Positions 53,221 through 62,139 of a stretch of 64,000 bases of DNA are shown in pieces (within the stretch, counting starts at the first letter, position 1; each line of letters opens with the position of its first letter). Both the position numbers and the translations under genes were made by a program. The DNA lies in assembly GCF_019145205.1 (NCBI RefSeq), contig NZ_JAHSTT010000004.1, forward strand, positions 248,001 through 312,000, given 5' to 3'. The notes beneath the pieces are model-generated. The model was not told the DNA's origin, ran no database searches, and saw only the letters and a program-made list of their open reading frames with translations. Source of the DNA: Pseudomonas khavaziana. Lineage in GTDB: Bacteria; Pseudomonadota; Gammaproteobacteria; Pseudomonadales; Pseudomonadaceae.

Positions 53221-53325
53221 ATGTGGGAGGGGGCTTGCCCCGATAGCGGTGGGTCAGTTGCAAATGCAGGTACTGACAGCCTGCTATCGGGAGCAAGTCG
53301 AATCGTCGCACCGCCCCTCCCACAT
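53221..53325. repeat. REP pair with extended right arm
   Basis: ATGTGGGAGGGGGCTTGCCC at 53221 and an inverted partner ending at 53325 form a pair. The right arm contains the insert AAGTCGAATCGTCGCACC, which also occurs inverted in the REP half at 50871-50890, so the two repeats share a variant sequence. Confidence 0.8.
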
Positions 53326-53347
53326 TTGGACCAATGTTTGATCCGCG

Positions 53348-54862
53348 CTATTTCTTTTTCTTTTTGTCGTGCTTGTCGGTTTTATCGAATGCTTCTTCCA
53401 GCGCACGGTTAATGGTGCGCAGCACCTTGACCCGCGCCCAGCGCTTGTCATTGGCTTCCACCAGGGTCCAGGGCGCCACCTCGGTGCTGGTGCGATCGAC
53501 CATGTCGCCCACGGCTGCACGGTAGTCGTCCCACTTGTCGCGATTGCGCCAGTCGTCCTCGGTGATCTTGAAGCGCTTGAACGGAATCTCTTCACGGGCC
53601 TGGAAACGTTCCAGCTGGGTTTGCTTATCAATGGCCAGCCAGAACTTGACCACGATCACGCCAGCATCGCGCAACTGCTCCTCGAAATCATTGATCTCGC
53701 CATAGGCGCGCATCCAGTCCGTCGGGGTGCAGAAGCCCTCGACGCGCTCCACCAGTACGCGGCCATACCAGGAACGGTCGAACACGGTGAACATGCCGCG
53801 TGCCGGGATCTTCTGCCAGAACCGCCACAGGTAGGGCTGGGCGCGTTCGTCTTCGCTGGGCGCGGCAATCGGCACAATATGGTACTGGCGCGGGTCCAGG
53901 GCCGCGGCGACACGGCGGATCGCGCCGCCCTTGCCCGCCGCGTCGTTGCCCTCGAACACCGTCACCAACGCGTGCTTGCGCATGCGCTTGTCGCGCATCA
54001 GGCCGGAGAAACGCGCCTGCTCGGTGATCAGTTGCTCCTCATAGTCGTCCTTGTCCAGGCGCAGGGTCATGTCGAGGCTGTTGAGCAGGCTTACCTGGTC
54101 CACAGCCGACGGCAGCGGCGCCGGGTTCATGCCGCTGGCCTTGCCCCTGGGCATTTTCAAGGCATTTTGCAGGCCTTCGAGCAGGATCTTACCCACGGTG
54201 AGGCTGCGATAATTGCTGTCCACCCCTTCAATTACATGCCAGGGTGCGTAATCCCGGCTGGTGCGGCGCAGCACGCGCTCACCGAAATGCACGAACTTGT
54301 CGTAGGTCTTGGACTGCTGCCAGTCCAGCGGGCTGATGCGCCAGCTGTGCAGCGGGTCATCGGCCAGCGCCTTGAGACGAGCCTTCATCTGTTTCTTGGA
54401 CAGGTGAAACCAAAACTTGAAAATCAGCGCGCCTTCGTCACAGAGCATTTTTTCCAGGCGCTCGGCACCGGCAATGGCCTGGTCGAGTCGAGCGTCCTTG
54501 ATCTGCCCATGCACCCGGCCTTGCAGCATCTGGCTGTACCAATTGCCGAAAAAGATACCCATACGGCCCTTGGCCGGCAGTTGCCGCCAGTAGCGCCAGG
54601 CCGGTGGGCGCGCCAGTTCCTCGTCGGTCTGCTGGTCGAAGGTGCGCACCTCGATCAGGCGCGGGTCCATCCATTCATTGAGCAGCTTGACGGTCTCGCC
54701 CTTGCCGGCGCCCTCGATGCCGTTGATCAGGATAATCACCGGGAAGCGTTTCTGCTGCTGCAGTTCGTACTGCACCTCCAGCAAGGCTTCGCGCAGGGCC
54801 GGCACTTCGGCGTCATAGGTGTCTTTGTCGATGGCGTGACCGATTTCGGCGGATTCGAACAT
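53348..54862 (-). CDS. pap: Polyphosphate:AMP phosphotransferase (two-domain PPK2)
   Basis: The 504-residue protein from ATG 54862 (MFESAEIGHAIDKDTYDAEV, GGAG upstream) has two tandem PPK2 domains. The first (about 10-250) has Walker A INGIEGAGKGETV and the lid motif RPPAWRYWRQLP. The second (about 265-490) has VFEGNDAAGKGGAIRR, QPYLWRFWQKIPARG and FDRSWYGRVLVERVEG. Two-domain PPK2 enzymes phosphorylate AMP to ADP with polyphosphate. In these enzymes the second domain is usually catalytic. The Lys-rich tail (KTDKHDKKKKK) is odd but common. It stands alone. Confidence 0.9.
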   Translation of the reverse strand: MFESAEIGHAIDKDTYDAEVPALREALLEVQYELQQQKRFPVIILINGIEGAGKGETVKLLNEWMDPRLIEVRTFDQQTDEELARPPAWRYWRQLPAKGRMGIFFGNWYSQMLQGRVHGQIKDARLDQAIAGAERLEKMLCDEGALIFKFWFHLSKKQMKARLKALADDPLHSWRISPLDWQQSKTYDKFVHFGERVLRRTSRDYAPWHVIEGVDSNYRSLTVGKILLEGLQNALKMPRGKASGMNPAPLPSAVDQVSLLNSLDMTLRLDKDDYEEQLITEQARFSGLMRDKRMRKHALVTVFEGNDAAGKGGAIRRVAAALDPRQYHIVPIAAPSEDERAQPYLWRFWQKIPARGMFTVFDRSWYGRVLVERVEGFCTPTDWMRAYGEINDFEEQLRDAGVIVVKFWLAIDKQTQLERFQAREEIPFKRFKITEDDWRNRDKWDDYRAAVGDMVDRTSTEVAPWTLVEANDKRWARVKVLRTINRALEEAFDKTDKHDKKKKK

Positions 54863-55015
54863 GGGCAGCTCCGTTTCAAGATGGCTCAAGACTAGCGGAT
54901 TGGGCAACGACCTGTGGCAGGAAATTCCACCCGGGATTGCCTTGGGTCAATCCAACCCCTGTTGATCGGCTAGAATGGCCGCCTTGTCTTTGCCCGCTTT
55001 CCTTTATGAGCCGCC

Positions 55016-57007
55016 ATGAACCCCATCACCCACGCCCAGCTCGACTGGGATGACCAAGGCCGCCCGCACTCGCGGGTGTTCGACGATGTGTACTTCTCCG
55101 ACCAGTCGGGCCTTGAAGAAACCCGTTATGTGTTCCTTGAGCAAAACCGCCTGCAGGAGCGCTTCGCCGCTTTGCCTGCCGGCGGGCGACTGGTGATTGG
55201 CGAGACCGGCTTCGGCACCGGCTTGAATTTCCTCTGCGCCTGGCAACTGTTCGAGCAGCACGCAGTGGCCGGCGCACGGCTGCACTTTGTCAGCGTGGAA
55301 AAATACCCGCTCAGCCACCCTGACCTGCAACGTGCCCTGGCCCTCTGGCCTGAACTGCAACCCTTGGCCGAGCAACTCCTGGCGCAATACGTAGCCATCC
55401 ACCAGGGTTTCCAGCGCCTGGTGCTGGGCCACGGCCGCGTGACCCTGACCCTGTTGATCGGTGATGCCCTGGAGCAACTGCCGCAACTGGATGCACAGAT
55501 CGATGCGTGGTTCCTCGACGGCTTTGCCCCGGCGAAAAACCCCGATATGTGGACCGCCGAGCTGTTCGCCGAACTGGCGCGCCTGGCAGCGCCGGGCTCG
55601 ACCATCAGCACCTTCACCAGCACTGGCTGGGTGCGGCGCCTGATCAACGCGGCAGGCTTCAAGATGAAGCGCACCCCGGGCATCGGCCACAAGTGGGAAA
55701 TCCTGCGCGGTGAGTTCGTCGGCTGGCCGCAAGACACGCCCAGGCCCACGGCCACACCGCCGTGGTTCGCCCGCCCGACAACCCTCCACGCCGAACACCG
55801 CGCCCTGGTGATCGGCGCGGGGCTGGCCGGTTGCGCCACGGCAGCCAGCCTGGCGGCACGCGGCTGGCAGGTGTGCCTGCTGGAGCGGCATGCGGCGCTG
55901 GCCCAGGAGGCTTCCGGCAACCCGCAAGGGGTGCTGTATCTCAAGCTGTCGGCCCATGGCACCGCACTGTCGCAGATGATTGTGAGCGGCTTCGGCTACA
56001 CCCGCAGGCTGCTCGAACAGTTGCAGCGCGGTGTGGATTGGGACGCTTGCGGCGTGCTGCAACTGGCGTTCAACCCAAAGGAGGCCGAGCGCCAGGCACA
56101 ACTGGCGCAGGCCTTTGCCGCGGACCTGCTGCACCCGGTGGATGTGGCCCAGGCCCAAGCCCTCGCTGGCGTGGCGCTGGACCAGGGCGGATTGTTTTTC
56201 CCCGAGGGCGGGTGGGTCCATCCGCCAGCGCTGTGCGAGTGGCAGGCCCGCCACACAGGCGTTGAGTTGCGCCTTCATCAAGAGGCGCTGACCTTGCAGC
56301 AGGTCGACGGCCAATGGCAGGCCCGAGACGCCGAGGCGCTGATCGCCAGTGCACCGGTGGTGATCCTCGCCGGTGCCGCCGAGGTCAAGCGCTTCCCTTT
56401 CAGTGCCGCCCTGCCCCTCAAGCGCATTCGCGGGCAAATCACCCGTTTGCCGCAAACCACTGAAAGCCAGCACTTGAGCACGGTGGTCTGCGCCCAGGGC
56501 TACGTCGCCCCCGCACGCCTGGGCGAACATACCCTGGGCGCCAGTTTTGCCTTCAACAGCGACGACCTGACCCCCACCCTGGCCGAACATGCCGACAACC
56601 TGGCCCTGCTGCGGGAAATCTCCCCACCGCTGCTGCATGCCTTGCACGCCGATACCTTGCCGCTGGAAACCTTGCAAGGCCGTGCGGCATTCCGCTGCAC
56701 CAGCCCCGACTACCTGCCTATCGTTGGCCCGCTGGCCGACGCAGCGGCCTTCGCCCAAGCCTATGGCGTACTCTCCCGCGATGCCCGGCAAGTGCCCGAT
56801 ACGCCCTGCCCCTGGCTGGACGGCGTGTACATCAACAGCGGCCATGGCTCACGCGGCCTGATCACCGCGCCCTTGTCGGCAGAACTGTTGGCCGCCTGGC
56901 TGGATAACGAACCGCTGCCGTTGCCCACCAGCGTCGCCCAGGCGTGCCATCCCAACCGTTTTGCCTTGCGCGAATTGATTCGCGGCAAGCCCCAGCAAAC
57001 GCCTTGA
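55016..57007 (+). CDS. mnmC: Bifunctional tRNA mnm5s2U34 methyltransferase / cmnm5s2U oxidoreductase MnmC
   Basis: The 663-residue protein joins an SAM methyltransferase domain (about 1-240; VIGETGFGTGLNFLCAWQLF, then AWFLDGFAPAKNPDMW) to a FAD oxidoreductase domain (about 260-655; ALVIGAGLAGCATAASLAAR, QEASGNPQGVLYLKLSAHGT, VYINSGHGSRGLITAPLSAE). It converts cmnm5s2U34 to nm5s2U34 and then methylates it to mnm5s2U34 in the tRNA wobble position. Domain order and length match MnmC. It ends 8 bases before the convergent effector gene. Confidence 0.93.
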   Translation: MNPITHAQLDWDDQGRPHSRVFDDVYFSDQSGLEETRYVFLEQNRLQERFAALPAGGRLVIGETGFGTGLNFLCAWQLFEQHAVAGARLHFVSVEKYPLSHPDLQRALALWPELQPLAEQLLAQYVAIHQGFQRLVLGHGRVTLTLLIGDALEQLPQLDAQIDAWFLDGFAPAKNPDMWTAELFAELARLAAPGSTISTFTSTGWVRRLINAAGFKMKRTPGIGHKWEILRGEFVGWPQDTPRPTATPPWFARPTTLHAEHRALVIGAGLAGCATAASLAARGWQVCLLERHAALAQEASGNPQGVLYLKLSAHGTALSQMIVSGFGYTRRLLEQLQRGVDWDACGVLQLAFNPKEAERQAQLAQAFAADLLHPVDVAQAQALAGVALDQGGLFFPEGGWVHPPALCEWQARHTGVELRLHQEALTLQQVDGQWQARDAEALIASAPVVILAGAAEVKRFPFSAALPLKRIRGQITRLPQTTESQHLSTVVCAQGYVAPARLGEHTLGASFAFNSDDLTPTLAEHADNLALLREISPPLLHALHADTLPLETLQGRAAFRCTSPDYLPIVGPLADAAAFAQAYGVLSRDARQVPDTPCPWLDGVYINSGHGSRGLITAPLSAELLAAWLDNEPLPLPTSVAQACHPNRFALRELIRGKPQQTP

Positions 57008-57014
57008 GTCGTGC

Positions 57015-60000
57015 CTAGCGAATCTCGCACACCCCCAGTTCGTCAGCGCGCATGGCCGCCAGGGTCAGGCGCTCGAAGGCCACCTGTTCGGCGGTGGCCT
57101 GCTCGTGCAGAATGCCGTTCATGCGCGACCGGAAGACCTCGTCCTCAAGTTCATCACCTTGTTCAAACACCTCTTGCATCCGCGTCTCGAACGGCTCGTT
57201 AAGGGTTCTGAAACTGGCGGCATAGGCGCGCTTGAGGTAGTCAGTCCAGAACGGCAGGTCATTGAGAAAACGCAACAGCTCGGGCGAAACCTCTGCGGCC
57301 TTGATTTTGATTTCCGCATCGCTCAGCGCCGCCGGGGTGACACCGCTCAAGCCGGCATAACGCATGTGTCTAGGCTGCCCTGGCAAATAGAAACGGCTGG
57401 CCAGGCCGGTGCGGTAGGCCAGGCTGACTTCCAGCGGATCGCCGCCGGGGTTGGCGATGCTGTGGTTGCGCGCAATGCTTTCCAGGCGATCAAGCCGATA
57501 CAGGCCGCGCCCCAACGCCAACAGCGGCCTGGCAGACAACTGGCCGCCCTCGACCTGCCGGCGCGCATCGCTGATCTCAACCAGGATTTCCAGGGCGCTG
57601 AAACTCACCGCCGCGCCATCGTCACAGTTGTAAGGGGTGGCGGCGCGTTCGAACACTTCGGTGGCCAGGTCGGCGCGCTGGCTGCTCGCCTCAAGGACAC
57701 GCCACACGCGCCGGGCCATGTCTTCACGCACATGCTCGCTGTCGGCCGCCCCGCCCAGCTCGGCCAGCAACTTGAACAAGCCGTCACTGGACCTGTCATC
57801 CTTCAACATCCGCCACATCACCTCTTTTTGCGCGTAGTCGGCCAGCCGCGAATCCGGCAACCACAACTCGCGAGCGGCCTGCTCGTTCAAGCGCGCGATA
57901 TCGTCTTCGTAAAAGCCCATGCCCACGCCGCGCTGGCGACGATAATCGAGCACTTGCCGGATGGTCGGTGCCGACAATGGGTTGTAGCGCAGGTTGATAC
58001 CTTGGGTACGTTGCCGAGGCGCCGTGAACAGCCACGCCGGCAGCTCGGTAATGTCGTTCTCGCGCAGGTCCACACTGGTCAGGTAGGGCAAGCGCCACAA
58101 ATGTTCGGGAAAAGTCTTGAGCCGGCAGTCACGCAATATCAATTGGTGCAGGTCAAACAGGTGGTCGACCTTGGGCGGATCAACCAGCGGGTTGCCCGCC
58201 AGGTTCATGATCCTGAGGTTGCGCAGATCTGCCAGCTTGGTGCGCGTGTAGGAGGTCAGTACCAGTTGATTACCGTCCAGATACAGGGCTTCCAGCTGCG
58301 GCATGTGTGACAGTATCTCCGGCAGACGGGTCAAGCGGTTGCCTGACAGTTGCAGGGAAGTGAGACCGGTGAAGTGCTTGAGGAAATACGCCACCTCATC
58401 ACCGACTCCCATGTTCTTCATCGACAGTTGGCGCACATGCTCGAACTTGATCTGCGCCGGCAAGGTCGGCAAGGGGCCGCCGACCATTTCGTCGAGCGAC
58501 AGGCTGGCCTCTTCATTCAAGCCGGTCATCCTCCGCCAGCAGACTTTAAGCCGCTGCACGATGATTCTGCGACTGAACCGTGCGTCCTCGGGCGTGCCAG
58601 GGATTTTCGCCAGCGCGGCCCGGTCATGGCGCCAGGTGTTGAGCACTGAACGCAGGGTTTCATAATCGCTCTGCAACCTCCTGACCGCCTGGGCACGGGC
58701 CATGTGGTCAGCCCCCAGGCCTTCGATCAGACTAGAGGCCTGGGCGTCGTCCAGCATGGGATAGAGCTTTTTCACCTTGCGTACCAGTGCCGTCGGTTGT
58801 GGCGTAACCTGCGGCGGTGACGCCTGTACGCAACCCTCGCGCCACGACGGCAAGGGTTCGGCGGAGGCATTGCGCAGATGGCCCGCCACCAGGTCGCGTT
58901 CATCCCCGACCAGCCAGCGCAATTTCAACTGCAACTGTGTGGCACCGCGCTCACCCGTGGAGTAAATCCCCAGGCCTGTGCGCTCTGTGGCTGAAAGCGT
59001 GCTCAGCAGTGCCTGGTAGAAGCCCGGCGGGCCCGGCAACGGCTCATGCAGGGCCTGGCCCTGTTCGTCGAAGGCCTGGTAGCCCCGGGCGGACTTGACC
59101 AGCTTGCGCACGCGCGTCGCGGTGGTACTTTCCTGCTTGCCGAGCAAAGCGCCATCCAGCGCCTGCTCATGCATTTGCAGGCGCAGTTGCGCCGGCCATC
59201 CCGGTAACCGGCCCAGTAGGCTGACTGCCAGGCGTTGAGTTGATTCGGTGGCCAACGGCGGCAGGTAAAAACCAGCCACCGCACGGTCTTCCTGTAGTTC
59301 GCGCAATGCCTGCCCGGCGCGCTGGGACAGGCGCAAGGGCACGCTGGCGGTGTTGCGCAAATACAGACGTTCCAATGACGAGGCCTGGGATAAAAGCTCC
59401 TGGACCACCCCGGTAGGCAATTCAGGCAAGCGTTGCTTAAGCACGCCAGTTATCCCTGTTACCGACGGGTCAGCGTGACGGCAAAGCTGTTCGAATAACG
59501 CCTGATAATGCTGCTTCACCCCCGCCAGCAGACGTGTGTTCAACAGCCGCTGTGCCTGTTGGGGGTCGGCTTTTTCTCCCAGCAGCCCTTCGCGCTCCGC
59601 GTCGTCAAGGTTCTCGAGCAGTGTGGGCATCACCTGCCCTTCCTGGAGTTGCTGCTCGCTGACGTGGATGCTCATGTCTTCGTAATCGAATGGAGCGGTA
59701 TCGGGGTAACGCTTGAGCAAATTGCCTTGAGGGTCCAGCAGCTCGAAAAAACGCCCCTTGGGCCACCCCTCCAGCATCGGCAAGGCCAGCATTTGCACCC
59801 AGCCCGTACCCGCATCCGGCTGGCTCTGGAATTCCAGTTGCCAGGCCAGGTCGCGGATCAGTTGCTCTTGCCGCCAACGCAGCACACTGTCTTGCAGCCG
59901 CTGCGGCAAGGGCAGGTTGTACTTGGCCAGTTGTCGTAGCCAGGGCAACCGGCTGTTGGTGGTGCTGATGATTTCGTCCAGGCGGCCGTCGGGCAGTGAT

Positions 60001-61829
60001 CTCAGCCCGGGCGCCAGGCGTTCGAGCACATAGGCCGGGCTGTTCCACTGATCGACCTGCTCGGCCTGATGGCGCCAGCCGCCGAAACCATTGTGTTCCA
60101 ATAGCGGGCTATAGACCGTTGGACGCACCGGATGCAGCACCCGCCAACGACCGACGCCCGCATCGAAAAACACCCGGTAGATCGCGCCGTCAATCGCAAT
60201 ATAAGAGCGCCCTTGATATTGATAGATGCCCTTGTAGCTGGGCGTGGCGAGTACCTCGGGAGCCACCGACTGCTGGTAAGGGCGCAGATCGCGCCGCCAC
60301 AAGCGCGACTCACCCTGGGCGGACTTGACCGCCTCGAACTGTTCGAAATAACTCGCCGGCGTGCGCGACGCGCCCTTGAACAGGGTGCCCACGACTTTGC
60401 CCGCAGCCGTCATCAGCGCCATTGATGCAATGCCTTCGGCCACATTGGTCATGTGCTCCAGCGCATCGGTCTTATGCCCGTGCTGCCAGTCCTGTACGCC
60501 CTCATAGACCTCGCCCAGCAGCTGACCCACCCCTACCCCCAGCATCAACTGGCCCAGCCCCGGCACAAAAAAACCGGCGATATTGGCCAATGTCAGCCCC
60601 AGCTCCACATAGCGCTCGGCCAGTGATCGGCGGGCTTGCTCGTCGACCTCTGCCACCGGCACCGCCAACACCCTGGCATCCAATTGCGCCTTGCCCACGC
60701 AGGCATCGAAAAAAAACCGCGACACGCTGACCGGGGCCGACACCGCCTCCAGGCTTTCCACGGCCTTGCGGGTATCAAAGCGCTGGAAAAAGTCCACGCG
60801 TTCGGACTCATCCAGATAGCCCTTGAAGAATTCGCGATAGGCAGGTTCCTGCAGCTTAGAAGACAGATAACCCTTGAACGCCGCCAGGGTGTCGTACTCG
60901 AACCATGGGCGGGCTGGATCATTGGGCATGTACACCACACAGCGCCCCGGGGACAGGCCCCGCTCGGCGCTCCCGGAAAACACCAGCACGCTCCAGGCGC
61001 AAGCCTGGTCGATGTTCAACCCATGCCAGACCAGGGCGCGGCCGTCCAGCAACAGCTCGCGGGTGGGATAAGTGTCGCTGCCCGACCAGAGCACCTTGAA
61101 CAACAGCGTGCCGGTCTCCTGGCGTACATGCCCCTTGCCCATGGCGATATGCAGGTCCAGGCGCATGTCACTCAACTTGAGCCGGCCAATGTCCCTGGCT
61201 ACCGGGTTATAGTCATCGGCCGTCGTCACCTCGCCAGGGGCAGGCAAATCGAAGACCACCCGCAGATGTGCCTGATAGGCCGCGCCCAGGTCCAGCTCGC
61301 GGCAGTAACCGGCAAATTGGGCGGCACTCATGGACGCGACCTCAAGCCCCGTGTCGACGCTGCGCACCTGCGCGCCGATACCCAGGCCGCCATCCTCCGC
61401 CTGGGAGGCGCTGAAATTCTGCATGGCGGCGTGCAGCAGCGTGCGCTTCTCCACCGTCACCGTCATCAACAGCGGCCCGAGCAGATCGGGGTTGGCGTTG
61501 ATCATCGAGCGATGGGGCAACTCCAGCACATCATGCTTCACATCCAGATGCTGCCCTTTGGACACCAGCAACGCTTCAAGTCGGTCGCTGCAGAACTCAT
61601 CCAGCGGTTCCAGGTTTTTCAACAGTGTATTGAGCGTCTCGCGCAGTACCTCACTGTCCTCATGCTCGCGCTTGATATGGGCCAGGCTGCGAGCGTCGGC
61701 ATGAACCATCCAGCCGGGCAATCGGTCGAGCAATACATCAGTTATATCCAGATCCTGGGTGGCCTCCAGCAGCTTGCCGGGCAACTGCGCCCACACTTTT
61801 GGGGTAACCACCTCACTTACCTGTGACAT
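57015..61829 (-). CDS. Giant LRR-NEL E3 ubiquitin ligase-like effector with DUF6543 N-terminus
   Basis: The 1604-residue protein from ATG 61829 (MSQVSEVVTPKVWAQLPGKL, GGAGG seven bases upstream) has a long N-terminal region of the dermonecrotic-toxin-like DUF6543 kind, which includes a hydrophobic helical hairpin (NIAGFFVPGLGQLMLGVGVG, about 410-430). Six leucine-rich repeats follow at about 1136-1266 (TSLQLSGNRLTRLPEI, EALYLDGNQL, RIMNLAGNPL). The C-terminal IpaH-type NEL domain carries the catalytic Cys at about 1402 in ATPYNCDDGAAVSFSALEIL, with the CxD motif. NEL proteins are bacterial E3 ubiquitin ligases injected into host cells. No type III genes lie nearby. Confidence 0.87.
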   Translation of the reverse strand: MSQVSEVVTPKVWAQLPGKLLEATQDLDITDVLLDRLPGWMVHADARSLAHIKREHEDSEVLRETLNTLLKNLEPLDEFCSDRLEALLVSKGQHLDVKHDVLELPHRSMINANPDLLGPLLMTVTVEKRTLLHAAMQNFSASQAEDGGLGIGAQVRSVDTGLEVASMSAAQFAGYCRELDLGAAYQAHLRVVFDLPAPGEVTTADDYNPVARDIGRLKLSDMRLDLHIAMGKGHVRQETGTLLFKVLWSGSDTYPTRELLLDGRALVWHGLNIDQACAWSVLVFSGSAERGLSPGRCVVYMPNDPARPWFEYDTLAAFKGYLSSKLQEPAYREFFKGYLDESERVDFFQRFDTRKAVESLEAVSAPVSVSRFFFDACVGKAQLDARVLAVPVAEVDEQARRSLAERYVELGLTLANIAGFFVPGLGQLMLGVGVGQLLGEVYEGVQDWQHGHKTDALEHMTNVAEGIASMALMTAAGKVVGTLFKGASRTPASYFEQFEAVKSAQGESRLWRRDLRPYQQSVAPEVLATPSYKGIYQYQGRSYIAIDGAIYRVFFDAGVGRWRVLHPVRPTVYSPLLEHNGFGGWRHQAEQVDQWNSPAYVLERLAPGLRSLPDGRLDEIISTTNSRLPWLRQLAKYNLPLPQRLQDSVLRWRQEQLIRDLAWQLEFQSQPDAGTGWVQMLALPMLEGWPKGRFFELLDPQGNLLKRYPDTAPFDYEDMSIHVSEQQLQEGQVMPTLLENLDDAEREGLLGEKADPQQAQRLLNTRLLAGVKQHYQALFEQLCRHADPSVTGITGVLKQRLPELPTGVVQELLSQASSLERLYLRNTASVPLRLSQRAGQALRELQEDRAVAGFYLPPLATESTQRLAVSLLGRLPGWPAQLRLQMHEQALDGALLGKQESTTATRVRKLVKSARGYQAFDEQGQALHEPLPGPPGFYQALLSTLSATERTGLGIYSTGERGATQLQLKLRWLVGDERDLVAGHLRNASAEPLPSWREGCVQASPPQVTPQPTALVRKVKKLYPMLDDAQASSLIEGLGADHMARAQAVRRLQSDYETLRSVLNTWRHDRAALAKIPGTPEDARFSRRIIVQRLKVCWRRMTGLNEEASLSLDEMVGGPLPTLPAQIKFEHVRQLSMKNMGVGDEVAYFLKHFTGLTSLQLSGNRLTRLPEILSHMPQLEALYLDGNQLVLTSYTRTKLADLRNLRIMNLAGNPLVDPPKVDHLFDLHQLILRDCRLKTFPEHLWRLPYLTSVDLRENDITELPAWLFTAPRQRTQGINLRYNPLSAPTIRQVLDYRRQRGVGMGFYEDDIARLNEQAARELWLPDSRLADYAQKEVMWRMLKDDRSSDGLFKLLAELGGAADSEHVREDMARRVWRVLEASSQRADLATEVFERAATPYNCDDGAAVSFSALEILVEISDARRQVEGGQLSARPLLALGRGLYRLDRLESIARNHSIANPGGDPLEVSLAYRTGLASRFYLPGQPRHMRYAGLSGVTPAALSDAEIKIKAAEVSPELLRFLNDLPFWTDYLKRAYAASFRTLNEPFETRMQEVFEQGDELEDEVFRSRMNGILHEQATAEQVAFERLTLAAMRADELGVCEIR

Positions 61830-62139
61830 CCATGACCTCCATGAAAACCTTGAATAATGACGCCCCACCATAGGCCCGCCGCCGCCGGGAATGGGTTTGA
61901 ATAACTGCTGGTTTGCGCGGGCTACAGACCCATAATTTGCGTTCGACCTTGACCTATCTAACGCCCCGGCCACGCAGCCCGCGGCGGGCGGTGAATGCCC
62001 ATGCGCGCTTCAGGCCACGACTGCTTATAACTTATCGTTCTAAAACTCCAAGGGTATGCCTGGGTCAGTTTCAGGGTACCTGCGCGTTCAACGCGCGATG
62101 TGTCGACCCCTCCCCAACGGAAAAACCGGTAAGGACCTT
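61830..62139. promoter_or_regulatory. Divergent promoter region of the effector and the osmolyte operon
   Basis: About 310 bases without a gene. The right half holds an AT-rich stretch (CTTATAACTTATCGTTCTAA near 62020) that may be the promoter of the N-acetylglutaminylglutamine genes. I see no clear repeat or operator. Confidence 0.35.

Noticed and set aside
53369..54895. Plus-strand ORF of 508 codons opposite the polyphosphate:AMP phosphotransferase
   Set aside because: Antisense shadow of a well-matched gene; composition is rich in His/Gln/Arg with no fold signature.
55004..56845. Long minus-strand ORF of 613 codons opposite mnmC
   Set aside because: It mirrors a confidently identified gene, has no recognisable domain, and GC-rich Pseudomonas genes commonly leave an open antisense frame.
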